Of a DNA stretch of 64,000 nucleotides, positions 35,573-42,718 are shown piece by piece. Below the pieces are notes generated by a model. That model ran no database searches, was not told the DNA's origin, and saw only the letters and a list, made by a program, of their open reading frames with translations. Source of the stretch: an uncultured Acidimicrobiales bacterium (lineage in GTDB: Bacteria; Actinomycetota; Acidimicrobiia; Acidimicrobiales; CATQHL01); assembly GCA_958295925.1 (NCBI GenBank), contig CATQHL010000001.1:881931-945930 (forward strand), written 5' to 3'. The translations under genes were made by a program, and so were the position numbers. Position 1 is the first letter of the stretch, and the number at the start of each line of letters is the position of its first letter.

Positions 35573-36760
35573 TCAGACCCGCTCCAGGACGGTGGCGTTG
35601 GAGAGTCCCCCTCCCTCGCACATCGTCTGAAGCCCGTATCGGGACTCGCTGCGCTGCATTTCATGGACGAGCGTGGTCATTATGCGCGCACCGCTGGCGC
35701 CAAGCGGGTGCCCCAGGGCGATGGCGCCGCCATTGACGTTGATTTTCCCCTCTGGCACGCCTACCTCGGAACGCCAGGCCAGCACCACTGAGGCGAAGGC
35801 CTCATTGCATTCGAACAGGTCGATGTCGTCAACCCCCAAGCCGGCGCGCCCCAGGGCTTTTTGAGTGGCGGGGATGGGCCCGGCGAGGATCAGCACCGGG
35901 TCGCTTCCGGTAACGGCCATCGTGTGAATGCGGGCCAGCGGACGCAGCCCCAGGCGGTTCACCGCCCGCTCCGAGGCCAGCAGCAGGGCGGCGGCGCCGT
36001 CGGTGATCTGACTCGACATCGCCGCCGTGAGCGGACCGAAGTCGCTGAACGGCCTGAGAGCCGCCATCCTCTCCATGCTGGTGTCAGGCCGGATGCCTTC
36101 GTCTCGGGACACGTCCCCCACCGGAAGCACCTCAGGATCAAAGCGGCCCTCCTCCCAGGCGCGGTGGGCGCACTGGTGGCTGCGCAGAGCCCATGCGTTC
36201 ATCTCCTCGCCTGTGATTCCCCAGCGCTCGGCTATCAGGTTCCCGCCCCTGAACTGGTGGATCACCTCGTCGCCGTAATGCTCCATCCAGCCTTCGGCCT
36301 CAAACGGATAACCCATCTCAAGCTGAGGGCCGACATCGCCCTGGCTGTTGAGCTTGACGATGCTCATCACCTCGGTGCCCCCGGCCACCACGATGTCCAT
36401 CGTGGAGGACATTATGGCCTGGGCGGCAAAGTGCGCAGCCTGCTGCGAGGAGCCGCACTGCCTGTCGATGGTCACGGCTGGGACATGATCTGGCAACCCC
36501 GCCGCCAGCCAGCAGTTGCGCCCCAGATTGAAAGACTGCGAGCCGATTTGGCCGACGCAGCCCCAAATGACGTCGTCCACCTCTGCAGGGTCTACGCCCG
36601 AGCGCCCAAACAGGCCCTTGAGCACGTGGGCGCCGAGGTCGACGGGATGGATGTGGCTCAGCCCGCCGCCGTAACGCCCCATCGGGGTTCTGACCCCGTC
36701 GATGATGTAGGCGTCGGCGCCGCGTCCGTTGCCGTTGTGTCCGTTCCTGTCTGCGGTCAT
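35573..36760 (-). CDS. Thiolase (acetyl-CoA C-acyltransferase)
   Basis: This enzyme cleaves 3-ketoacyl-CoA with CoA. The 395-aa protein has all three active-site elements: Cys in TIDRQCGSSQQAAHFAAQAI, His in NVNGGAIALGHPLGASGARI, and Cys in QTMCEGGGLSNA. The N-terminus (MTADRNGHNGNGRGADAYII) has a short Asn/Gly-rich extension before the first strand. It is the first gene of the minus-strand catabolic cluster, with a long upstream region (36761-37212) that holds one copy of the shared 17-bp element. Confidence 0.93.
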   Translation of the reverse strand: MTADRNGHNGNGRGADAYIIDGVRTPMGRYGGGLSHIHPVDLGAHVLKGLFGRSGVDPAEVDDVIWGCVGQIGSQSFNLGRNCWLAAGLPDHVPAVTIDRQCGSSQQAAHFAAQAIMSSTMDIVVAGGTEVMSIVKLNSQGDVGPQLEMGYPFEAEGWMEHYGDEVIHQFRGGNLIAERWGITGEEMNAWALRSHQCAHRAWEEGRFDPEVLPVGDVSRDEGIRPDTSMERMAALRPFSDFGPLTAAMSSQITDGAAALLLASERAVNRLGLRPLARIHTMAVTGSDPVLILAGPIPATQKALGRAGLGVDDIDLFECNEAFASVVLAWRSEVGVPEGKINVNGGAIALGHPLGASGARIMTTLVHEMQRSESRYGLQTMCEGGGLSNATVLERV

Positions 36761-36945
36761 TGGTGTGCTCCTTGGGGCGTTTTCTGGGGTTCGATGGGCT
36801 TGGGCTGTTGCTTGTGGGCTGGCGGCTGTCCTCGGGTCATTCGCTGTGGGAGACCTGACCGAGGTCGGATCATTCAGATTGCGACTTTATTTTATGGAGT
36901 TTCTGCTTGGGGCTGACGTCCTTCCTGGGTGCTTACGCGCCTAGC

Positions 36946-36962
36946 GCCAATTTGTGAAATGT
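36946..36962. promoter_or_regulatory. Shared 17-bp element upstream of the thiolase gene (copy 2)
   Basis: GCCAATTTGTGAAATGT matches 15 of 17 bases with the copy at 33699-33715. On the minus strand it follows TTGACA (36964-36969 reversed), a perfect -35 hexamer, but no clear -10 is seen at the right distance, so it may be an operator overlapping a promoter. Confidence 0.45.
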
Positions 36963-36973
36963 ATTGTCAAGGC

Positions 36974-37002
36974 TTGGCACAATTGGCATAAATGCGCTAT
37001 AT
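36974..37002 (+). promoter_or_regulatory. Sigma-70-like promoter for the HTH gene
   Basis: TTGGCA at 36974-36979 and CTATAT at 36997-37002, separated by 17 bp. A second possible pair is TTGTCA (36964-36969) with CATAAA (36987-36992), also 17 bp apart. Both point toward the plus-strand gene at 37213. Overlap with the thiolase-side element suggests linked regulation in both directions. Confidence 0.5.
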
Positions 37003-37212
37003 GAAAAGCGAGGTCTACCCAAATGCCCCTCCCTCGTCATAGCCTAGGTGCGCCACTAAACGCTGACGAAGTGGAAACACGGCTATTTCGCATTATAATA
37101 TATTATATGTCTACACTTGATAATTTTCTGAATATTCTTCGCTGCTTCATCAGAGATGCGTGAGAAACGCTGCAGCCTGACGACATAAACAGAACCCACG
37201 AAAGGCGCCAAA

Positions 37213-37764
37213 ATGGGTTGCTGCGAATTTCCTGATCACATAATGGGCAAACAATTTTACTCGGCTTCGACTGCTGATGGGACTCTAGTCTTTGATTCAC
37301 ATACATTAGGAAATGAATCAAGCTCTTTCCAGCTTCTAACAAAGTTGCTTGACATGGGGTTCTCATGGACTCACATTGCGCAAATGATGAATGTGAAAGT
37401 GCATGTTGTTCGAGTTCTGGATTACTGTAACGATTTTAGCAAAATGCTATCCGAAGAGTCTCATTCGAATCTTGCTAGACTTCACGCATTAGTTGATATG
37501 CTCAAAGAAAAGCTTCCTAACCAGGATGTTGCCGCATGGTTAGAAACCACACTAGATGGTTATTACTACTCTGGAATCGATGTTATTTCCAAGGGCCAAA
37601 CAAAACTGTTGATCAAATATGCGGATGGAGAAGTGAGTAGTACCGAATTACTAGATTCATGCTTCCCAAACTGGCGAGACAACTATGACGATCGCATTGA
37701 AATCTTCACAGCAAGTGATGGCGAGAGGGCCATTCGGCTTCGAGACGATACTTTAGAAGATTAA
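37213..37764 (+). CDS. HTH protein, Xre/MbcA-ParS antitoxin-like, AT-rich accessory gene
   Basis: The 183-aa protein has a helix-turn-helix-like segment (LLDMGFSWTHIAQMMNVKVH, about residues 46-65). The later part includes DVAAWLETTLDGYYYSGIDV, then IKYADGEVSSTELLDSCFPN, which resembles the toxin-binding half of MbcA/ParS/Xre antitoxins (family resemblance by eye only). Base composition is clearly AT-richer than neighbours, suggesting transfer. No full-size RES or other toxin gene lies next to it; only a 41-codon basic ORF follows. It stands between the thiolase and purH, breaking two clusters. Confidence 0.7.
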   Translation: MGCCEFPDHIMGKQFYSASTADGTLVFDSHTLGNESSSFQLLTKLLDMGFSWTHIAQMMNVKVHVVRVLDYCNDFSKMLSEESHSNLARLHALVDMLKEKLPNQDVAAWLETTLDGYYYSGIDVISKGQTKLLIKYADGEVSSTELLDSCFPNWRDNYDDRIEIFTASDGERAIRLRDDTLED

Positions 37765-37805
37765 CTCTCGAAACTCTCATTGATCCCGTTTACTTGTACA
37801 CATAT

Positions 37806-37931
37806 ATGGACAAAATTAGTCGCCAGGAACATCTGAAGGATAAGCAAGAGCGCGTATTAGTTCGAGCTGACATGCGTAGAGGAACTAAGAGTCTTAAGGA
37901 AAAATCGCCAAACGCAATGGCCAGCGGCTAG
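37806..37931 (+). CDS. Possible 41-aa basic peptide ORF after the HTH gene
   Basis: ATG at 37806 to TAG at 37929-37931 gives MDKISRQEHLKDKQERVLVR and a further 21 mostly charged residues. It overlaps the end of purH (opposite strand) by 4 nt and shares the AT-rich composition of the preceding gene. It could be the remnant of a toxin partner or an unrelated short frame. No ribosome site of note. Low confidence. Confidence 0.25.
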   Translation: MDKISRQEHLKDKQERVLVRADMRRGTKSLKEKSPNAMASG

Positions 37932-39742
37932 TGCCGGAAGCGGCGGAGGCCGGTGAAGACCATTGCCAGGTTGGCGTCGTCGGCGGCGGCGATTACTTCG
38001 GCGTCTCGAATGGAGCCGCCTGGTGATATGACCGCAGTGCATCCCGCTTCGAGAGCCCCGTCGAGCCCGTCGGGGAACGGAAAGAAGGCGTCGCTGGCGT
38101 AGGCGCCGCCCTTGCCCCGCCCGGCGGCCTTTCTTGCGGCGATGGCGCCTGAGTCGCGGCGGTTGGGCTGTCCCGCCCCTATCCCCACGGCGCATCGGTC
38201 TTTGGCCACGACGATGGCGTTGGAGCTCACCGCCGCAACCACCCGCCAGGCAAAGAGCATGTCGCGCCACTCTCCCGCGCTCGGCTGCCTTTGTCCCACC
38301 ACTCGCAGATCGACAGCGACACGACTGATGCTCGCATTGCCCGGGGCGTTGCTTCCCGAATCGGCTTCAGGCAGCGGCGTCCTCGGCGGCTCGAAGCAAT
38401 CGCCCCAGCCGTCTGAAGTTTGAACCAGAAAACCGCCAGCAACCGATCGCAGCCCGATGAGCGAAGCCTTTGGCGGGGAAGCCTTAAGCACTCTCAGGGC
38501 TTTCTTCTTCCGCAACACCTTCAGAGCCTCGTGGGTGTAGTCGGGCGCCAGCAGCACCTCTGTGAATATCTGCGATACAGACTCGGCTACAGGCAGGTCC
38601 ACCACGCTGCTGATCGCCACGATGCCGCCGAAGGCCGAAACGGGGTCGCAGGCGTGGGCTCTCCGATACGCCTCAAGGGGGCTGTTGGCCACGGCAACGC
38701 CGCACGGGTTTGCGTGCTTGACAACGACCGCCGCAGCCTCGCCGCCTGACGCGCCGTCGCCTTTTCCGTCACCCGGCGCCGCGTCGGCCCCCGACCGGTA
38801 ACAACTGCCCAGCTCACAAACCAGACTCCACGCCGCCTCGGCATCGAGGACGTTCAGGTAAGACATCGCCTTGCCACCTAGCTGAACGCAGGAGTCCCAC
38901 CAGCTTTCCTGGCCAACGCTCGTGTAGAGGGCGCCCGACTGGTGTGGGTTCTCGCCATATCGAAGAAGCTGCTTGCGCCTCAAGTTCAATTGAAGCTTCT
39001 CGGGCAGTCCGTCGGCGAGAAAGTTTCTAGCTTCCCCCTCGACAGGCTGTGAATCCTCGAAGCTGGATTCCCGCTCTTGCCGGGAAGACGGGGCAGACGA
39101 CGACAGGGCAGACAGCGACAGGTGGGATGAAGACGGGGCAGACGACGACTCGCCGACTGACCCAGTACTCACGGTCGCGGCCGTCGCACCCCTCTGGCCC
39201 TTTCGAAGCCAGGCGGCCACCGCCGCGTCGTAGGCGGCGCAGTGCTCAAACGCCTTCTGCGCCAGGCGGAGGCGCACTTCTTCGCCGAGACGCCCGCCTT
39301 TGGAAAGTTCCGTGATGACCATTTCGTAGTCGGATGCGTCCACCACCACGCCTACATGGGCGAAGTTCTTGGCTGCGGCCCGCAGCATCGCCGGGCCGCC
39401 AATGTCAATCATCTCCACCGATGGCAACTCGGCGAACGGGTAAAGGTTGCAGACCACCAAGTCAATTGGGGAAGCCCCGACTTCGGCCAAGTCCCCCAGG
39501 TGATCCGATCGCCCCCGGTCGGCCAGGATGCCGCCGTGAATGCGAGGGTGCATCGTCTTTACCCGACCGCCCAGAATCTCCGGGCTGCCTGTGAACTCTG
39601 CAACGGGCGTAACGGCAATCCCTGACGCTCGAAGGGCCTCGGCTGTTCCGCCGCTTGAAATCAATTTCCAACCCATTGCTCTGAGCGCACGCCCAAAGTC
39701 GGTGACGCCCCTGCGGTCGGAAACTGAAATTAGTGCCAGCAT
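37928..39742 (-). CDS. purH: PurH, bifunctional AICAR transformylase/IMP cyclohydrolase with two insertions
   Basis: PurH performs the last two steps of IMP synthesis. The N-terminal IMP cyclohydrolase (1-180) has [39 protein letters not shown] and [20 protein letters not shown]. The transformylase has [13 protein letters not shown], catalytic Lys-His in [12 protein letters not shown] (342-343), SNAIVVAKD and [10 protein letters not shown]. At 604 aa it exceeds the usual 510-530: a Ser/Ala-rich insert of about 60 residues (181-240) joins the domains and a Gly/Asp-rich one of about 25 (312-336) precedes the Lys-His motif. It follows sucD in the same direction, an order seen in mycobacteria without the intervening purN. 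Confidence 0.95.
   Translation of the reverse strand: MLALISVSDRRGVTDFGRALRAMGWKLISSGGTAEALRASGIAVTPVAEFTGSPEILGGRVKTMHPRIHGGILADRGRSDHLGDLAEVGASPIDLVVCNLYPFAELPSVEMIDIGGPAMLRAAAKNFAHVGVVVDASDYEMVITELSKGGRLGEEVRLRLAQKAFEHCAAYDAAVAAWLRKGQRGATAATVSTGSVGESSSAPSSSHLSLSALSSSAPSSRQERESSFEDSQPVEGEARNFLADGLPEKLQLNLRRKQLLRYGENPHQSGALYTSVGQESWWDSCVQLGGKAMSYLNVLDAEAAWSLVCELGSCYRSGADAAPGDGKGDGASGGEAAAVVVKHANPCGVAVANSPLEAYRRAHACDPVSAFGGIVAISSVVDLPVAESVSQIFTEVLLAPDYTHEALKVLRKKKALRVLKASPPKASLIGLRSVAGGFLVQTSDGWGDCFEPPRTPLPEADSGSNAPGNASISRVAVDLRVVGQRQPSAGEWRDMLFAWRVVAAVSSNAIVVAKDRCAVGIGAGQPNRRDSGAIAARKAAGRGKGGAYASDAFFPFPDGLDGALEAGCTAVISPGGSIRDAEVIAAADDANLAMVFTGLRRFRH
39085..39149. repeat. 20-bp direct repeat in the purH linker
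   Basis: Two identical 20-bp copies (39085-39104 and 39130-39149, AAGACGGGGCAGACGACGAC) lie 45 bp apart, a multiple of three, inside the Ser-rich insertion. This points to in-frame expansion by duplication. Confidence 0.85.
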
Positions 39743-39848
39743 CGACTCAACAATCTGTCCTCAAACCCCAGAACGCCGCCGAAGACGAGCCGCCGACAAT
39801 GAGCCGCCGCCAATGAGTGGCCGCCGCAAGCCCAGGCTCCCCCATCGC

Positions 39849-40733
39849 CTAAAGCGTCGCCACCAACTCGGCCATCAGTTCGCCCGCCTCTGTTGGGTTG
39901 CGCCCAATGGTCACGCCTGCCGCTTCGAACGCTGCCACCTTGGCCGCCGCCGTGCCCTTGCCTCCCGACACAATGGCACCAGCGTGACCCATTTTCTTGC
40001 CCGGAGGCGCCGTGAGGCCCGCAACGTAGGCCACTACGGGTTTTGACATCTCGGCTGCTATGAACTCAGCCGCCTCCTCCTCGGCAGAGCCCCCGATTTC
40101 CCCGATGAGCATGACGGCCTCGGTCTCGTCATCGGCCTCGAAAGCAGCCAGGGTGTCGATGAAATTGGTGCCAGGTACGGGGTCGCCCCCGATGCCCACG
40201 CACGTCGTGCAACCAATGCCCTTTTCCTTTAGCTCGTAGAGGGCCTGATAGGTGAGCGTGCCGGAGCGGCTCACAATGCCTACCGGCCCGCCCGGCTTGG
40301 CGATGTGCCCTGCGGTTATGCCTATGTTGCACTTGCCAGGGCTGATGATTCCGGGGCAATTCGGGCCCAGCATCCTCACCCCGGGAAATTCCCGTCTCAG
40401 CCGGGAAAACAGAATGGCTTCATCGTGCATCGGGACACCCTCCGTAATCACCACAATGAAGGAAATGCCCGCCTCGGCGGCCTCCAGCACGGCTTTGACC
40501 ACGAAAGTGGCCGGCACGAACACGCAGGAGGCGTTCGCATCAATCTCAGCCAGCGCTGCGGCCACGCTTCCATACACGGGAATGCCGTCTACGTCTGCTC
40601 CTGCCTTGCCCGGGGTCACGCCGGCCACCACCTTCGTCCCGTAGTCACGGTTCAGCAGCCCGTAGTAGCGCCCCGCTGAGCCGGTGAGCCCCTGATAGAC
40701 GACCCTTGTCTCCTCGTCCACCCAGATGCTCAT
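39849..40733 (-). CDS. sucD: Succinyl-CoA synthetase alpha subunit
   Basis: SucD binds CoA and carries the phosphorylated His in the citric acid cycle enzyme that makes ATP or GTP from succinyl-CoA. The 294-aa protein has [85 protein letters not shown] and the active-site [16 protein letters not shown]. The start overlaps the sucC stop by 4 nt. Confidence 0.97.
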   Translation of the reverse strand: MSIWVDEETRVVYQGLTGSAGRYYGLLNRDYGTKVVAGVTPGKAGADVDGIPVYGSVAAALAEIDANASCVFVPATFVVKAVLEAAEAGISFIVVITEGVPMHDEAILFSRLRREFPGVRMLGPNCPGIISPGKCNIGITAGHIAKPGGPVGIVSRSGTLTYQALYELKEKGIGCTTCVGIGGDPVPGTNFIDTLAAFEADDETEAVMLIGEIGGSAEEEAAEFIAAEMSKPVVAYVAGLTAPPGKKMGHAGAIVSGGKGTAAAKVAAFEAAGVTIGRNPTEAGELMAELVATL

Positions 40734-41929
40734 CGGGCACCCTCCTCCAGAGCCCCGCTACCGGCACCCGCGGGGCTGTCCGCTTGAACTCCGCCTGCCC
40801 GCCCCACTGCCAGTCGAGCCGCAGCGAGCATGTCGGGGGCCAGCTCGAGTCGATCGGAGAGGCGAGGGCGAAGAATGTTCCATCCCTCGGCGGAGTTTGT
40901 GCCGTCGAGGCGCACCACGATTGGCGAGGCGATGTCTACTCGCCGCATGGCTTCAATGATCCCGTTTGCCACTTCCTCTCCTTTCGTGATGCCTCCGAAG
41001 ATATTTATGAAGATGGCTCGAACCGACGGGTCGTCGTTGAGCACCTCCAAAGCCGCCGACATCACCTCTGCGTTCGCCCCTCCCCCGATGTCAAGGAAGT
41101 TGGCGGCAGATCCGCCCACATCCGAAACCATGTCCACAGACGCCATCGCAAGCCCGGCGCCGTTGGCGATCACCCCCACGTTTCCCTCCAAGCCCACGTA
41201 TTGCAGTCCACGTGAATGCGCCTGCTGCTCGCGTGCGTCGCGGGGAGCCGTCTTGTCGTACGCGTCGTACTCCGGATGCCGGAATCGGGCGCTGGAGTCA
41301 AGGGTCACCTTTGCGTCGAGCACCTGCAGGCGCCCGTCGGTGGTCAGCACGAGGGGATTCACCTCAATCAGGTCGGCGTCGCCCTCCCTGTACGCGCGGT
41401 AGAGCGCCAGCAGCACCTCGACGGCCTCTGAAACGTCTGCACCAGGCAGACCGGCGGAGGTCACCCAGTTTCTTGCGTCATCGGCGGCGAATCCGTCGGA
41501 GGGGTCGATCTGGATTCGGGAAATGGCCTCCGGTGAGTTCGCCGAGACATCCTCGATGTCCACACCGCCTTGCGCCGAAAGCATTCCCAGGTGTCGACGG
41601 GTGCCCCGGTCAAGCATGAAACTCACGTAGAACTCGGCTGCGATGTCGGTGGCAGCCTCCACCCAGAGTCTCCTAACCACGTGACCCTTGATGTCAAGCC
41701 CGAGGATTTTCTCGGCGCAGCGGCTGACAGCCTCGAGGTCTTCCGCGAGCCTGATGCCCCCGGCCTTGCCCCGACCGCCTGTGTGAACCTGCGCCTTCAC
41801 CACCACCGGGCAACCGATCCGCTCGGCTGCTGCCACCGCCTCTGTGGGCGTGAGCGCCAGCGCCCCTGGGGAAATGGGCAGGCCGAAGGAGGCGAAGAGC
41901 TCCTTTCCCTGATGTTCTAATAGGTCCAC
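40730..41929 (-). CDS. sucC: Succinyl-CoA synthetase beta subunit
   Basis: The ATP-grasp subunit of the same enzyme. The 399-aa protein starts at GTG 41929 (MDLLEHQGKELFASFGLPIS) and has VVKAQVHTGGRGKAGGIRLA, EINPL-type VNPLVLTTDGRL, NGAGLAMASVDMVSDVGGSA and NIFGGITKGEEVANGIIEAM. The C-terminal 25 residues are Gly/Ala-rich and longer than usual. The upstream region to 42189 is shared with a divergent gene and contains an 18-bp direct repeat. Confidence 0.96.
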   Translation of the reverse strand: MDLLEHQGKELFASFGLPISPGALALTPTEAVAAAERIGCPVVVKAQVHTGGRGKAGGIRLAEDLEAVSRCAEKILGLDIKGHVVRRLWVEAATDIAAEFYVSFMLDRGTRRHLGMLSAQGGVDIEDVSANSPEAISRIQIDPSDGFAADDARNWVTSAGLPGADVSEAVEVLLALYRAYREGDADLIEVNPLVLTTDGRLQVLDAKVTLDSSARFRHPEYDAYDKTAPRDAREQQAHSRGLQYVGLEGNVGVIANGAGLAMASVDMVSDVGGSAANFLDIGGGANAEVMSAALEVLNDDPSVRAIFINIFGGITKGEEVANGIIEAMRRVDIASPIVVRLDGTNSAEGWNILRPRLSDRLELAPDMLAAARLAVGRAGGVQADSPAGAGSGALEEGAR

Positions 41930-42059
41930 TGTCGACTCCGAAAGGTTTGAAAGCGAGATCGGGTTCTGTTCCGGCAGGAAATCCTACGGCTTGAAGGCGC
42001 CCGACTATGCCAAGCCGACGACAATGGCGGCACCTGCCGTCTCACCCAATTTGCGCCCT

Positions 42060-42123
42060 CAGCCGCACAGATTCCGCAACGGCCGACGCTCCTTCCGAAA
42101 CTTCGCAGCCGCACAGATTCCGC
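42060..42123. repeat. 18-bp direct repeat between sucC and the Rieske-like gene
   Basis: CAGCCGCACAGATTCCGC occurs at 42060-42077 and again, identically, at 42106-42123, 46 bp apart. It lies in the divergent region, 130 bp upstream of sucC and 67 bp upstream of the plus-strand ATG. It could be a two-site operator or a simple duplication. Confidence 0.6.
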
Positions 42124-42189
42124 TCCGCCGCCGCGCCTGCGGAGATGCAATGGGCGGCGAAGTGGCTGGGCAGATCAGCCGTAGAAGGC

Positions 42190-42708
42190 ATGAGCGAACA
42201 TACTGGAAGCGTGCCTGTAGAGCCCAGAGGTTCGTTTCGAATGCGTCGCGCCTTGATCCTCGGGCTCGGCGCCGTGCTGGGGGCAGTGGGGGTGATCATC
42301 CTTTTGGGGTGGCTGGCGAGAACGGGTGTGATCTCCCCTTCCTCGGGCAGCGATGCTTTCAAGGCGGGCCGCTACGAGATGTTGATCGAAGCAATCGAGG
42401 ACGGCGGGCCGCTTCTATTCCCCGACCCTCTTGGAGGCAACCGCCAACGCATCCTCCAGCACATAGGCAGCGACCCTGGCGTCGGCTGGTTCGCCTTCGA
42501 CGCTCGGCGTCCGGAAGCGCCTGACGAGTGTCTGCTCCAGTGGCAGCCCGAAGCGGAGGTTTTCACCGACTCCTGCGACGGCACGATTGTCGAAGCCGAC
42601 GGGGATGGCCTGCCGCAGTATGAAGTGACAATCAACGAGGGCGTGCTAGAGATCATCTTCGCAACTCCGCTACCTCAAACCACCACAACGACAGCCCCGC
42701 GCAGCTGA
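42190..42708 (+). CDS. Membrane-anchored Rieske-fold protein lacking cluster ligands
   Basis: The 172-aa protein has one membrane segment (about 20-42), then a domain whose strand pattern follows Rieske proteins: GVGWFAFDARRPEAPDECLL, QWQPEAEVFTDSCDGTIVEA, DGDGLPQYEVTINEGVLEII. In Rieske proteins box 1 is CTHLGC and box 2 CPCHGS. Here all four 2Fe-2S ligands are absent (Glu109, Pro111, Asp127, Asp130), while the two non-ligand cysteines that form the disulfide are kept (C114, C129). It cannot hold a normal cluster. The C-terminus is a Thr/Pro tail. The ATG at 42190 is chosen because upstream residues are not domain-like. Divergent from sucC, convergent with pcrA. Confidence 0.75.
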   Translation: MSEHTGSVPVEPRGSFRMRRALILGLGAVLGAVGVIILLGWLARTGVISPSSGSDAFKAGRYEMLIEAIEDGGPLLFPDPLGGNRQRILQHIGSDPGVGWFAFDARRPEAPDECLLQWQPEAEVFTDSCDGTIVEADGDGLPQYEVTINEGVLEIIFATPLPQTTTTTAPRS

Positions 42709-42718
42709 GCCGACACGC

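Larger units (their letters stand above)
36761..37212. other. Intergenic region between thiolase and the HTH gene
   Basis: No coding sequence is supported in these 452 bases. The left half is GC-rich like its surroundings; from about 36940 it becomes strongly AT-rich. It contains the shared 17-bp element (36946-36962) and a good plus-strand promoter (36974-37002). The HTH gene would thus have a leader of about 200 nt. I see no clear intrinsic terminator in it. Confidence 0.7.

Noticed and set aside
36761-37212. tRNA or small RNA gene in the longest empty region
   Set aside because: No cloverleaf-like arms or tRNA consensus boxes were seen; only promoter-like signals are present.
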